Below, piece by piece: positions 54,017 to 64,000 of a stretch of DNA of 64,000 nucleotides (within the stretch, counting starts at the first letter, position 1; every line of letters begins with the position of its first letter). This DNA comes from Sulfurimonas sp. (lineage in GTDB: Bacteria > Campylobacterota > Campylobacteria > Campylobacterales > Sulfurimonadaceae): assembly GCF_014859695.1 (NCBI RefSeq), contig NZ_JACUTS010000004.1, positions 1 through 64,000 on the forward strand. The letters run 5' to 3'. Made by a program: the position numbers and the translations under genes. The notes below the pieces were generated by a model that saw only the letters and a list, made by a program, of their open reading frames with translations, searched no databases and was not told where the DNA came from.

Positions 54017-54490
54017 TTACTTATCTGTATGCTCATCAATAGCCTTGTTCCACATGAGCTTATATTTTCTTCTCATGAACTCAACCTCTTGCTGAGAAAG
54101 TTTCAGCTGCTCTTGAAGTGTGTGAATCGTTTTTCTATCTTCGTCGTAAAGTTCCTGCAAAGAGCCAAGAGCTTCTCTTAAAAACTCATTTTCAACTCTT
54201 ACCGCCGCAAGAGTTTCATCTTTTGCATCAAGAACTTTTTCATGAAGATTGATGATGGTGCCTATTGTCTTTTCAATAAACTGGGGCTGCACCAACATCT
54301 CTTTTGTGTTATGAGATGAGAGTTCTTTGAGTTGAGCCGGGACTACTTCTCCTGCACCTTTTGAAGGGTCTATATATCGCACTCCGTCTTCAACTTTAAG
54401 AGTAAGTTTGCCTCTGTCTGCCAAATCATCAATTGCAGATATATCCAAACCCGTAAGCTCCATATACTCTTCATCACTCATCCACTTCAT
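54017..54490 (-). CDS. DUF3972-type protein
   Basis: 157 aa; MKWMSDEEYMELTGLDISAIDDLADRGKL plus coiled coil; conserved next to purE in Campylobacterota. Confidence 0.65.
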   Translation of the reverse strand: MKWMSDEEYMELTGLDISAIDDLADRGKLTLKVEDGVRYIDPSKGAGEVVPAQLKELSSHNTKEMLVQPQFIEKTIGTIINLHEKVLDAKDETLAAVRVENEFLREALGSLQELYDEDRKTIHTLQEQLKLSQQEVEFMRRKYKLMWNKAIDEHTDK

Positions 54491-54511
54491 ACGTGTGCCC
54501 CTGTTACAAAT

Positions 54512-55009
54512 TTACGAAAGAATTGTCTCAATCTCCATTGAATCCATCTCAACTTTTTTAGCTTTTGAGATGCGATCCTCTTTTAGCTTGATTGCCAACT
54601 CTTCGTTATCGAGTGCCAATATCTGCATTGCCAAATAAGCAGAGTTTATCGCTCCTGCTTTTCCTATTGCAACAGTAGCAACAGGCATTCCAGCAGGCAT
54701 TTGAACAGTAGATAAAAGAGCATCGATTCCGCTAAGAGCAGATGCGCTCATAGGAACACCGACAATAGGCTTGACTGTTTTAGATGAAAGAACACCCGCT
54801 AAGTGAGCAGCCATTCCCGCAGCCGCTATGAAAACTTGAGCACCTTTTTTCTCTGCTGTAATAATATAGTCTTTTGTTCTCTCAGGTGAGCGATGAGCCG
54901 ATGAAATTATCATCTCATACTGAACACCAAATGCTTCAAGCGTATCTGAACAAGATTTCATTACCTCATAATCACTTTTCGACCCTATTATAATTGAAAC
55001 AAATTTCAT
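54512..55009 (-). CDS. purE: N5-carboxyaminoimidazole ribonucleotide mutase
   Basis: 165 aa; IIGSKSDYEVM, SAHRSPERT, AAGMAAHLAGVLSSKT. Confidence 0.95.
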   Translation of the reverse strand: MKFVSIIIGSKSDYEVMKSCSDTLEAFGVQYEMIISSAHRSPERTKDYIITAEKKGAQVFIAAAGMAAHLAGVLSSKTVKPIVGVPMSASALSGIDALLSTVQMPAGMPVATVAIGKAGAINSAYLAMQILALDNEELAIKLKEDRISKAKKVEMDSMEIETILS

Positions 55010-55079
55010 TTAAGCTTTTTCCTTATTTTTTAATGGCGTGATTATATCATAGCCTTATCTAATAATTAATATTTTAAAA

Positions 55080-56372
55080 TTACACTTTAGGGTATGTTCC
55101 CATATCTGGATGTGCAGGTATTCTTAAAAAAGTATACGGTGGAAGCTTTATAGGCAGTGTAATCGGGTTAGTATTTCCGCTGTGAACCTCATCTAAAACT
55201 TTACTGTTTTGAGCCAACAGCTTCTTTAGCTTCATGTAACTTTTTCCATCACGCTCGTATGTACTGCCTATCTCATTATCTGCGATTTCTATGACGGTGC
55301 CAAGCGGAGCGACTATCTCAAGCTCATCATTTGGCAATGTTTTATACTTGCATAAAAAGTGTGTGCCCTCTTCATTTACCACTCCGCTTACCTGGTGCGT
55401 TCCTAGCTGCATAGTAAAATCCAGACTCTGCGTGTCATGCTTTTCAAACGGTCTTGAGATAAGATAAGCATCCGTATAGCCGCGGTTTTGAAGAGAGTTC
55501 AGCTCATACTGATACTTCTCTACGTCATTTATGCCCTCATAGTAGTCGTCTATCGCCATTCTATACGCTTTTGCCGTTACCGCCGCATAGTAAGCTGTTT
55601 TTGTACGCCCCTCAATTTTAAGAGAATCAACAACACCGCTGTCTAAAATCTCCTTGACATGTGAAGCGAGATTAAGGTCTTTTGAGTTCATGATGTAGGT
55701 TCCCACGCCCTCCTCTTCTTCAAGTCTAAAAAGTGTTCCGGTCTCTGGGTTTGCAGCGTACATCTCATAAGGAAATCTGCAGTCATTCGCACAGCTTCCG
55801 CGATTTGGCACACGTCCGCTTTGCAGAGTCGAGATAAGGCAACGCCCGCTGTAGGCAAAGCACATAGAGCCATGCACAAAAACCTCAAGCTCCAAATCAG
55901 GAAGCTCTTTTTTTATCTCAACCAAATCTCGAAGTGAAATCTCTCTTGCGGTTATGATGCGTGTTGCCCCCATATCGCAGTAGACTTTTGCATCAAGCAC
56001 ATTCATGACATTTGCCTGAGTTGAGAGGTGAAGCGGCATGTGCGGTACTAAATCATGACAGAGTTTAAGCACGCCGGGAGTCGCAACAATAAACGCATCC
56101 GGTCCAAGATCTGCCATAGCCAAAATATGTTTTTTCAAAAGGTTAATCTGGGAGTTAAAAGGAAAACCGTTTAGTGTTGCGTACACTTTTTTGCCGCGAG
56201 AGTGAGCATACTCAATCCCCTCTGCAAACTCATCCATACTAAACTCTTTACCCGAACGTATGCGAAGCGAAAAGTGGCTTACCCCGCCGTAAACCGCATC
56301 AGCACCGAAGTCAATAGCAATTTTTAATTTTTCCAGTGTTCCCGCAGGGGATAATAATTCAACTTTTTGCAT
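55080..56372 (-). CDS. U32-family peptidase-like (tRNA/rRNA hydroxylation type)
   Basis: 430 aa; ELLSPAGTLEKLKIAIDFGADAVYGG, HGSMCFAYSGRCLIS. Confidence 0.9.
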   Translation of the reverse strand: MQKVELLSPAGTLEKLKIAIDFGADAVYGGVSHFSLRIRSGKEFSMDEFAEGIEYAHSRGKKVYATLNGFPFNSQINLLKKHILAMADLGPDAFIVATPGVLKLCHDLVPHMPLHLSTQANVMNVLDAKVYCDMGATRIITAREISLRDLVEIKKELPDLELEVFVHGSMCFAYSGRCLISTLQSGRVPNRGSCANDCRFPYEMYAANPETGTLFRLEEEEGVGTYIMNSKDLNLASHVKEILDSGVVDSLKIEGRTKTAYYAAVTAKAYRMAIDDYYEGINDVEKYQYELNSLQNRGYTDAYLISRPFEKHDTQSLDFTMQLGTHQVSGVVNEEGTHFLCKYKTLPNDELEIVAPLGTVIEIADNEIGSTYERDGKSYMKLKKLLAQNSKVLDEVHSGNTNPITLPIKLPPYTFLRIPAHPDMGTYPKV

Positions 56373-57115
56373 TAACTTCCAAATTGCGCCAAAAGTGCTT
56401 CTATATCTTCATTGGATGCCAGTTCATTATGAGTATCTCCGACAATATGCGTAGCAGAAGAGACCCTTTTTTCATCATCAACTCTACCCTCAAAAAGCGA
56501 GTTCATGTAGTTAGAGAGTGCGCGCATAACATTGATAACACGCTCAATTTTTTGGCGGTGAATATCCTGATACTGCATAATATCCATAACGTCCATTATT
56601 GCATTACCGCTTGACTGAAGCGTCTCTAGCGCTTCATTTGTGCTACTGAGTGCTGAGTTATTTTTCTCCAGCTGAACTCTAAAAGCCTCTACGTCCGGAA
56701 ATTTACTATTTAAAGTTTTAAAGAGCTCGATATTACTATTCAACACCTCTATTACTTCCTCAGCCCTCTTCTCTTCCTCAAGCAGATCATTGCTGATTCC
56801 CTCTATAATGTCGAAAATTTCGCTGGCTTTCTCTTCACTCTCTTTTGTTACATCATCAAGCTGATGCACCATTTTATTTTCATTTGTTGCAGGAAGAGGC
56901 CAATGGTGCGCAGTCTCAGGAGTGTATCCAAGCGGCTTCTCATCGGCTGACTTTGAAGAACTTAAATCTTTCTCGTCATCTTTTTCATCACTGTCTTCAA
57001 GTCCCGTATCTTCATCAACTGAGACATCATCACTTATATCATCATCCGCAAAAGATTCTAAATCTTCAATATCACCGCTCATTAAGGCATCTAGTTCTTC
57101 TTGAGTCATAAACAA
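56372..57115 (-). CDS. cheZ: CheZ-like CheY phosphatase
   Basis: 247 aa; central MQYQDIHRQKIERVINVM matches the CheZ catalytic helix; C-terminal NEDIEALLAQFGS. Confidence 0.8.
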   Translation of the reverse strand: MFMTQEELDALMSGDIEDLESFADDDISDDVSVDEDTGLEDSDEKDDEKDLSSSKSADEKPLGYTPETAHHWPLPATNENKMVHQLDDVTKESEEKASEIFDIIEGISNDLLEEEKRAEEVIEVLNSNIELFKTLNSKFPDVEAFRVQLEKNNSALSSTNEALETLQSSGNAIMDVMDIMQYQDIHRQKIERVINVMRALSNYMNSLFEGRVDDEKRVSSATHIVGDTHNELASNEDIEALLAQFGS

Positions 57116-57193
57116 CTCTCCATTTAAAATTGGCTAAATTTAATTTTTAGCACTATAATATCATAAAATATATAAATTTGAGAATGGATACTA

Positions 57194-57973
57194 ATGATAG
57201 TCGACCTCCATAACCACACAAAACTTTGCAATCACGCAGAGGGCGAAATATCCCACTATGTCGAAAAAGCGATAGAGTGCAACATAAAATATTTCGGTTT
57301 TTCAGAACATGCGCCAATGAATTTTGACCAAAAATACCGCATCAAATTTGAGCAGATGAGAGAGTATGAAAAAAGTGTTCTTGAGGCAAAAGAGAAGTAT
57401 AAAGAGAGCCTTGAGATACTTTTGGGCTATGAGGTAGATTACCTCAAAGGCTACATGGATGAGAGAGTTTTGAATGCCGATGTTGATTTCTTAATAGGCT
57501 CTGTCCACTTTATCGAGGAGTGGGGTTTTGACAATCCGGAGTTTATAGGAAACTACAAAGACCAAGACATTGACGAGATATGGCAAAAATACTTCGGCGC
57601 AATAGAAGAGATGGCTAAAAGCAGGCTTTTTGACATTGTAGGGCATTTGGATTTGATTAAGATTTTTAACTATATGCCGACAAAAAACATAAATAAAATA
57701 GCAAAAGATGCGCTTCTTGCCATCAAAGAAGCAGATATGTCCATAGAGATAAATGTTGCAGGGTTTAGAAAGCCGATAGGCGAAGCGTATCCGTCTATGT
57801 CGCTCTTAAATGAGATTAAAAAACTAGATATTCCGATAACGTTCGCTTCTGATGCCCACAAACCGGAACAAGTCGGTCTCTACAGCGATGAAGCCATTAA
57901 CATGGCAAGAAGTGCTGGCTATAGCGAGTGTGTATTTTATAGAAATAGAAAAAAATACTTTATAAAATTTTAG
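57194..57973 (+). CDS. Histidinol-phosphatase (PHP family)
   Basis: 259 aa; MIVDLHNHTKLCNHAEG, FASDAHKPEQVG. Confidence 0.85.
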   Translation: MIVDLHNHTKLCNHAEGEISHYVEKAIECNIKYFGFSEHAPMNFDQKYRIKFEQMREYEKSVLEAKEKYKESLEILLGYEVDYLKGYMDERVLNADVDFLIGSVHFIEEWGFDNPEFIGNYKDQDIDEIWQKYFGAIEEMAKSRLFDIVGHLDLIKIFNYMPTKNINKIAKDALLAIKEADMSIEINVAGFRKPIGEAYPSMSLLNEIKKLDIPITFASDAHKPEQVGLYSDEAINMARSAGYSECVFYRNRKKYFIKF

Positions 57974-58048
57974 TGGTAGTATCATAAAGCAATTTTAAAG
58001 AGTTAGACTTGTATAATGCACCAACATAAAATTAAGAAGGAAATTAAA

Positions 58049-58369
58049 ATGGGAAAATATATAGAATTAACTAGCTCAGATTTTGAAGCAACACTAAGCG
58101 AAGGTGTTTCATTGGTTGACTTTTGGGCGCCTTGGTGTGGACCTTGTCGTATGATTGCTCCTGTAATAGAAGAGCTTGCAAATGACTACGAAGGCAAAGC
58201 TAAAATCTGTAAAGTAAATACTGATGAGGAGCAAGACATCGCTGTTAAATTCGGTATCCGTTCTATTCCTACAATCATCTTCTTTAAAGATGGCAAAATT
58301 GAAGGTCAAGTTGTCGGAGCACAATCTAAAGCTGCTCTAGCTGAAAAACTAGACGCTCTTTTAGCGTAA
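58049..58369 (+). CDS. trxA: Thioredoxin
   Basis: Start re-set to MGKYIELTSSDFE; DFWAPWCGPCRM, RSIPTIIFFKDG. Confidence 0.95.
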   Translation: MGKYIELTSSDFEATLSEGVSLVDFWAPWCGPCRMIAPVIEELANDYEGKAKICKVNTDEEQDIAVKFGIRSIPTIIFFKDGKIEGQVVGAQSKAALAEKLDALLA

Positions 58370-58384
58370 CTTAAGAGTAGCGCA

Positions 58385-58870
58385 GTGGCAAGCGGAGGTA
58401 AAACCCTCTTTTCGCTCTCTACGCTACTAGCCTCTTTCTTCGGCGCGGCTATGATAGCCATCGCCTTTGCCTACTTCAACTACAAATTTTCAGAGTATAA
58501 GTTTATTGACTTTAAAGAGTGGGTATTTTATGAAAAAAAAGATATTTTTACTCCTACTGCCGAGAAATATATAGTTGTTTTTTACAGCTCAAAAGTGAAC
58601 AATACCGCAGAACTTCTTGCAGATGTAGACCTAAATCTCCCTATTATTGCTATTGACTACTACAATGAGATTTATGAAAACAGCAAAAACACCACATTTT
58701 TACGCTCAGGTACAAAAACATCTCTAAGTTTTATACAGAGATTTAACATATATGAAATTCCTTCTATTTTTTTTATAAAGAAAACAAAAGAGTCTCTTTA
58801 TAAACAAGATAGTATGATACGAAAACTGGATAATTTGAATGAGTTATCAACCAAAATAAAAGATTTATAA
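58385..58870 (+). CDS. Membrane-anchored thioredoxin-fold-like protein without CxxC
   Basis: 161 aa, GTG start; N-terminal TM helix; IPSIFFIKK resembles a thioredoxin cis-Pro segment; sits between trxA and trxB. Confidence 0.55.
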   Translation: MASGGKTLFSLSTLLASFFGAAMIAIAFAYFNYKFSEYKFIDFKEWVFYEKKDIFTPTAEKYIVVFYSSKVNNTAELLADVDLNLPIIAIDYYNEIYENSKNTTFLRSGTKTSLSFIQRFNIYEIPSIFFIKKTKESLYKQDSMIRKLDNLNELSTKIKDL

Positions 58871-58881
58871 AAGGATTTTGC

Positions 58882-59826
58882 ATGGTACTTGATTGCGCTA
58901 TTATAGGCGGTGGACCTGCCGGACTGACTGCTGGACTTTACGCTACACGCGGTGGCTTGGAAAATGTAGTAATGTTTGAAAAAGGGATGCCCGGAGGTCA
59001 GATTACTCAAAGTTCCGAAATAGAGAACTATCCCGGTGTTACAGGCGAAATAAGCGGTATGGATTTGATGATGCCGTGGCCCGAGCAGTGCCAAAAATTT
59101 GGTCTAAAACATGAGATGGTTCAAGTAACGCGCGTAAGCAAAGATGGCGATATCTTTAAAATTCATAAAGAAGACGGCACGTACGCGGAAGCTCACAGCG
59201 TAATCGTATGTACCGGTTCATCTCCAAGACGTGCAGGTTTTGCCGGAGAAGACGAGCTTTTTGGAAGAGGCGTGAGTACATGTGCTACATGTGACGGTTT
59301 TTTCTACAAAGGTAAGGAAGTTGCGGTCATAGGTGGCGGAGATACTGCTCTTGAAGAGGCTCTCTACCTTGCTAAAATATGCTCCAAAGTCTATCTTATC
59401 CATAGACGTGACACATTTCGTTCTGCTCCAAATACTATCAAAAGAGTTGAGAAAACAGAGAATATTGAACTAGTTTTAAACACAACTCCTGAAGAAGTTT
59501 ATGGCGATAGCATGGGAGTCGTCGGCATCCGTGTTAAAAATGCCAATGGAGAAATTCGTGATATAAAAGCACCCGGAGTTTTTGTTTTTGTCGGAAACGA
59601 TGTAAACAATCAAACTCTTATTCAAGAGGATGGAACTTTTCTGTGTGACGTAAACAAACAGGGTGAGATAATTGTAGATATCAGTATGAAAACATCAATA
59701 GATGGACTTTTTGCAGCGGGCGATATGCGCATTGCGGCTCCAAAGCAGGTTGTTAGTGCTGCTGGAGATGGCGCTGTTGCGGCGCTTCAAGCAATACCAT
59801 ACGTTGATGAATTACTAAATCATTAA
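58882..59826 (+). CDS. trxB: Thioredoxin reductase
   Basis: 314 aa; [28 protein letters not shown]. Confidence 0.95.
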   Translation: MVLDCAIIGGGPAGLTAGLYATRGGLENVVMFEKGMPGGQITQSSEIENYPGVTGEISGMDLMMPWPEQCQKFGLKHEMVQVTRVSKDGDIFKIHKEDGTYAEAHSVIVCTGSSPRRAGFAGEDELFGRGVSTCATCDGFFYKGKEVAVIGGGDTALEEALYLAKICSKVYLIHRRDTFRSAPNTIKRVEKTENIELVLNTTPEEVYGDSMGVVGIRVKNANGEIRDIKAPGVFVFVGNDVNNQTLIQEDGTFLCDVNKQGEIIVDISMKTSIDGLFAAGDMRIAAPKQVVSAAGDGAVAALQAIPYVDELLNH

Positions 59827-59846
59827 ATAAATAAAAGGGATATATT

Positions 59847-60614
59847 GTGGTAAAAGTTGGTGTTTTTGGGGCAAACGGCAGAGTCGGAAAGCTTCTTATT
59901 GATGATTTGAGAGCAACGGATGGCATAAGTTTAAGTTCCGTGTATGTAAGAAGCTCGCTTAACTTTTCAATAGATCCGTCTATATTGGTAACAACAGATT
60001 TAAAATCATTCCTTAACGGCTGTGACATAGTCATTGACTTCTCCCTTCCTGAGGCTTGCGAAGCACTACTTGAAGCATCTCTAAAAACTCCAAAACCGCT
60101 TGTCATCGGGACAACCGGTTTAAGCGCTCATCAGCTCAACCTTTTAAAGCAGGCGAGCGAGTGTATGCCGATTTTATATGCTACAAATATGTCTTTGGGC
60201 GTGGCACTTTTAAATAAGCTTGTATATCAGGCTGCTGCAGCTCTTGAAGGCTTTGACATTGAGATAGTTGAGATGCATCATAAACATAAGAAAGATGCTC
60301 CAAGCGGAACGGCCCTTACTCTAGCAGAGTCTTGCGCGCACGGTCGCGGTCTTGATTTAGACAAGGTGCGTGTAAGCGGCAGAGACGGTAATATAGGAGA
60401 GAGAAACAAAGATGAGATAGCAGTCATGGCGCTTCGCGGCGGTGATATTGTCGGTCGTCACACTGTAGGCTTTTACAATGAAGGCGAATTTATAGAGCTA
60501 AACCATACTGCAACTTCAAGAAACACCTTTAGCAAAGGCGCTTTGAGGGCTGCATCATGGCTTGTTAACAAAGAGAACGGTCTCTACTCCATAAGCGACT
60601 GTTTAGAACTATAA
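59847..60614 (+). CDS. dapB: 4-hydroxy-tetrahydrodipicolinate reductase
   Basis: 255 aa; VGVFGANGRVGK, EIVEMHHKHKKDAPSGTALTLAE. Confidence 0.95.
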   Translation: MVKVGVFGANGRVGKLLIDDLRATDGISLSSVYVRSSLNFSIDPSILVTTDLKSFLNGCDIVIDFSLPEACEALLEASLKTPKPLVIGTTGLSAHQLNLLKQASECMPILYATNMSLGVALLNKLVYQAAAALEGFDIEIVEMHHKHKKDAPSGTALTLAESCAHGRGLDLDKVRVSGRDGNIGERNKDEIAVMALRGGDIVGRHTVGFYNEGEFIELNHTATSRNTFSKGALRAASWLVNKENGLYSISDCLEL

Positions 60615-60631
60615 AATAAACTCTGTTTTCA

Positions 60632-60775
60632 TTGATTTAACACACTAAATGAGCGAAGCCCCTTTAGTGGCAGGGACAGCCTTGTCCCTTGCAACCCCCT
60701 GAAGCTGCGAAAAGAATTTTTCGCGATTTAAAATCTGACTTTAAGCACTCTCTTTACGAAAGTACATAAAGTCAG
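60632..60775 (+). mobile_element. MITE-like multi-hairpin repeat, copy 3 (diverged)
   Basis: TTGATTTAACACACTAAA...TTTAGTGGCAGGGACAGCCTTGTCCCTTGCAACCCCCTGAAGCTGCGAAAAG...AGTACATAAAGTCAG; same internal order and ~144-bp length as copy 2. Confidence 0.7.
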
Positions 60776-60826
60776 ATTTTACTTTGCTTTGAGTATAATT
60801 CCATTAAATATTCTCGAGGAGAAAAT

Positions 60827-62182
60827 GTGCTAGAAGATATGAATGAAAAGTGTGCAGTCGTAGGAATCTATGGCAATAAAGAGGCTTCAAGACTAGCCTA
60901 TTTTTCACTACATGCTCTTCAGCATCGTGGTCAAGAAGCAGCAGGAATCAGTTCTTCAAACGGAACAAAACTCCAAACAATCAAAAAGCGCGGTTTGGTT
61001 ATGCGCGTATTTGATGAAAAAAAGCTTGAAACCTTAAGAGGCTCAAGTGCAATCGGTCACACACGCTACTCTACTGCGGGAGACGACTCCATCTTGGATG
61101 CTCAGCCGGTCTTTGCAAGATACGACTTGGGTGAGATGGCAATTGTTCATAACGGAAACCTTACAAATGCCGAAGAGATTAGAAACAAACTCATAGATAA
61201 GGGTGCGATTTTTCAAACCTTTATGGACACCGAAAACCTCATTCACCTCATAGCAAAAAGCGAACAAAGAAAACTACTTGAGAGAATCATAGATGCCGTT
61301 CAAAAAATAGAGGGTGCATTTTCGCTTGTTTTTCTAAGCAGAACAAAAATGTTTGCAATGCGTGACAGACACGGTTTTCGTCCTTTAAGTCTTGGAAAGC
61401 TTCCTAGTGGCGGCTATATCGTAGCGAGTGAGACTTGTGCGTTTGATCTTGTCGGTGCAGAGTTTATAAGAGATGTTGAACCGGGCGAGCTTCTCATATT
61501 TAGCGGAGATAAAGAGCCAAAAAGCATAAAAGTTTTTGAACCTACTCCTAAACACTGTATCTTTGAGTATGTCTACTTTGCAAGACCTGACTCAAAAGTG
61601 TTTGGACAGAGTGTTTATCAGACTAGAAAAAATATGGGCAAAGAGTTAGCACACATAAGGCCTGTTGAGGCCGATATGGTCATTCCTGTACCGGACGGCG
61701 GTGTTCCTGCAGCCATCGGATATGCTCAAGAGAGCGGTATCCCTTATGAGATGGGCATCATGAGAAACCACTATATCGGGCGAACATTTATTGAACCGAC
61801 ACAAGAGATGAGAGACCTCAAGGTCAAAATGAAACTCTCACCTATGATTGATATTATTAAAGGAAAGAGAGTTATTGTTGTTGATGACTCGATTGTTCGC
61901 GGAACAACCTCAAAAAGAATTGTAAGAATGCTAAAAGAGGCAGGGGCAAGCGAAGTTCACATGAGAGTATCTTCCCCTCCGACAACCGATCCATGTTTTT
62001 ACGGTGTTGATACGCCAAACAAAGAGAAGCTAATAGCCGCAAATATGTCCCTTGATGAGATATGCGAGTTTATTGAAGCGGACTCTTTAGCATACCTTGA
62101 TGAAGCATCACTTCTTAGAAGCGTTAATAGCGAAGAAGACAACTACTGTACAGCCTGCTTTACCGGAAAATACATAGTTTAA
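60827..62182 (+). CDS. purF: Amidophosphoribosyltransferase
   Basis: 451 aa; CAVVGIYGNKEA, GLYSLQHRGQE-like LHALQHRGQEAAGI, VVDDSIVRGTTSKRIV. Confidence 0.95.
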   Translation: MLEDMNEKCAVVGIYGNKEASRLAYFSLHALQHRGQEAAGISSSNGTKLQTIKKRGLVMRVFDEKKLETLRGSSAIGHTRYSTAGDDSILDAQPVFARYDLGEMAIVHNGNLTNAEEIRNKLIDKGAIFQTFMDTENLIHLIAKSEQRKLLERIIDAVQKIEGAFSLVFLSRTKMFAMRDRHGFRPLSLGKLPSGGYIVASETCAFDLVGAEFIRDVEPGELLIFSGDKEPKSIKVFEPTPKHCIFEYVYFARPDSKVFGQSVYQTRKNMGKELAHIRPVEADMVIPVPDGGVPAAIGYAQESGIPYEMGIMRNHYIGRTFIEPTQEMRDLKVKMKLSPMIDIIKGKRVIVVDDSIVRGTTSKRIVRMLKEAGASEVHMRVSSPPTTDPCFYGVDTPNKEKLIAANMSLDEICEFIEADSLAYLDEASLLRSVNSEEDNYCTACFTGKYIV

Positions 62183-63141
62183 TGGAGCAAATATACACCT
62201 TTGGCAACTACTTAAAAAATAAGTTTGGTTGCAAAGTCTACAAAGTGGGCATCAACATATCCGGTTTTACATGTCCAAATATAGACGGAACCGTAGCAAA
62301 AGGCGGATGTACATTTTGTGAAAATGACTCCTTTAGCGCAAGTACCGGTGAGACACAAGAGCTCAAGGGTTTTCACCTCAACCTAGACTCAAAGACAAAC
62401 CCAAATCTTGACAAGCAGCTAGCACAACTAGAAATTCAGTTTAAAGCCATAAGCAAGAGACAACGCGAAGAGTATGGCGCACAGAAGTTTCTGGTCTACT
62501 TTCAATCATTTACAAATACATATGCGCCTTTTGAGACACTCAAAGCGCTCTATGATAAAGCTCTTACATTTGATGACGTTGTAGGTCTTAGCATAGGAAC
62601 ACGCTCTGATAGCATAACAGAGGAGACTCTTGATTATCTGGCAAAGCTCAATCTTAAAAAAGAGATCTGGATTGAGTTTGGAATTCAGTCTGTTTATGAT
62701 GAGACTCTCTTGAAAATAAACCGCGGACATGACAGCGCAAATGTAAAAGAGTGGATTTTAAAAACAAAAAGCAAGGGTCTGCATGTTTGCGGGCATCTAA
62801 TATTCGGTCTGCCTGATGAGACAAAAGAGATGATGCTTCAAACTGCAAAAGAGGCTTATGCGTGGGGAATTGACTCCGTAAAATATCATCCTCTTTATGT
62901 TGTTAAAAAAACAGCTCTTGCTAATGATTTTTTAAAGAGAAAATTTACCCCGATAAGTGAAGATGAGTATTTGGATGTTCTGGTTGAAGCAATCAAGATG
63001 AAGCCGCAGAATGTATCGGTGCAAAGAGTCACTGCAGGGATAGATGACAACTCTCTTTTGTCGCCTGATTGGTGCAGAGACAAAAACACTCAGATTAAAA
63101 ATATAAATGCCGCACTAAAACCTTTTGGACTTAAATATTAG
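62182..63141 (+). CDS. TIGR01212-type radical SAM protein
   Basis: 319 aa; GFTCPNIDGTVAKGGCTFCENDSF. Confidence 0.9.
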   Translation: MEQIYTFGNYLKNKFGCKVYKVGINISGFTCPNIDGTVAKGGCTFCENDSFSASTGETQELKGFHLNLDSKTNPNLDKQLAQLEIQFKAISKRQREEYGAQKFLVYFQSFTNTYAPFETLKALYDKALTFDDVVGLSIGTRSDSITEETLDYLAKLNLKKEIWIEFGIQSVYDETLLKINRGHDSANVKEWILKTKSKGLHVCGHLIFGLPDETKEMMLQTAKEAYAWGIDSVKYHPLYVVKKTALANDFLKRKFTPISEDEYLDVLVEAIKMKPQNVSVQRVTAGIDDNSLLSPDWCRDKNTQIKNINAALKPFGLKY

Positions 63142-63695
63142 TGAGCATATATTTTTGAAAAGTGGGCAACACCTCTAAAGTAGGGAGGATAGTCAAAATA
63201 GACTCTAAACTCTCTTGACTCTCCCGGTTTTAGGTTTTTCGCCACGACAAACTCATGCGTAATCTGCTGTGGCTTGCTTTTGCCGCTCATACTCTCTCCT
63301 GAAAAAAAGTCAAAAAACCCGCTTGGTTTAAAAAATGATCCTGCTTTTACATTACCGCTTGCATGCCCTCTGTTTACGAGCTTTATCTCAAAGGTAACTT
63401 CGCCTATCTCATAATTTCCCTCATTTCTTACCAAACCGCTGTACATAATCTGCTCGGTGCTGAGATTTCTCTTGTTCTCCAACTTATAGAGCTTTGCTTT
63501 TTTTGTATATTTATCGACTACAAACAGGCTGAAACCTGCCATTACAGTGGTTATTAGAAATGTTGTAAATATTATCTGCACTCTTATCTTTGAATTCTCA
63601 TCTTTAAATGCTACTGCAATTCCGCCGATAAAAATTAATAAAATTATGCCAAATACAGTATAGTGCCATACGTTAAACAGTGTAATCATCTGCAC
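63138..63695 (-). CDS. DUF2393-like membrane protein
   Basis: 185 aa; N-terminal TM helices, C-terminal DUF2393-like domain. Confidence 0.65.
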   Translation of the reverse strand: MQMITLFNVWHYTVFGIILLIFIGGIAVAFKDENSKIRVQIIFTTFLITTVMAGFSLFVVDKYTKKAKLYKLENKRNLSTEQIMYSGLVRNEGNYEIGEVTFEIKLVNRGHASGNVKAGSFFKPSGFFDFFSGESMSGKSKPQQITHEFVVAKNLKPGESREFRVYFDYPPYFRGVAHFSKIYAH

Positions 63696-64000
63696 TTTGC
63701 TCCCAATGTAATGTTATAGTCACCGCCGTAAGTAAAAGGCTCGATAATCATCTTGAACTCACGCTCTTCATCTTTTACAATGCCATCTTCAATAATCGAC
63801 ATTTTATTGACGGGTTTGAGTCTAAATATATAATCTTTTACTCTGTTTCCTGTCTTTTTATAGACTGTAGCAGTAGCTTTGCAGCTTGAAAAATCTCTCT
63901 GCGACATATTTTTTACTGACCCGTAAAGAACTATCGCCTGAGTAAAATTTAATTTTTTCTGGCTTATTATTGAAGTCTCGTTTGTAAAAAGATACTCATG
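63686..64000 (-). CDS. DUF2393-like protein, partial at window edge
   Basis: The reading frame stays open upstream of the listed ORF (HEYLFTNETSIISQKKLNFTQAIVLYGSVKNMSQRDF...), so the gene runs off the window. Confidence 0.65.
   Translation of the reverse strand, partial: HEYLFTNETSIISQKKLNFTQAIVLYGSVKNMSQRDFSSCKATATVYKKTGNRVKDYIFRLKPVNKMSIIEDGIVKDEEREFKMIIEPFTYGGDYNITLGAKCR

Noticed and set aside
62182-63141. Radical SAM gene as the missing AmrS partner of amrA/amrB
   Set aside because: Its N-terminal GFTCPNIDGTVAKGGCTFC pattern fits the TIGR01212 family, and it lies 20 kb away.

Overview
The window looks like a chromosomal segment from a Sulfurimonas-like Campylobacterota (epsilonproteobacterium). 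I infer this from gene content and order: pflA next to nuoN, and cheZ/U32/purE/DUF3972/glyQ together. Most of it is core genome. The main core blocks are: a full complex I operon (nuoA-N, minus strand) with two tandem nuoG genes and a NuoF(C-terminal)-GltD-like fusion in place of canonical nuoE/nuoF; glyA, nfo, recD2, glyQ, purE, cheZ, trxA/trxB, dapB and purF; and a NavAb-like sodium channel. Accessory material lies at 1-3550 (an ASCH protein plus a PHP/SMC-like ATPase, candidate defence operon) and at 46-51.7 kb (AAA_14 ATPase, secreted repeat proteins, DpnI-like restriction enzyme, zeta-like kinase with a 59-aa partner missing from the ORF track). The best non-coding signal is a ~143-bp multi-hairpin MITE-like element. 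It has ~15-bp terminal inverted repeats (CTGAYSTTACGCACT) and ~7-bp target duplications. There are two well-conserved copies in inverted orientation around pflA, a diverged copy between dapB and purF, and a solo end at the recD2 stop codon. A second structural finding is a duplication scar at 25.3-26.4 kb: the 3' ends of the deaminase and AAA ATPase genes recur in the same order and orientation as the intact genes at 29.3-31.9 kb, with an outer-membrane protein gene between them. I saw no rRNA, tRNA or CRISPR array by eye. No searches were run; family names come from motif recognition.
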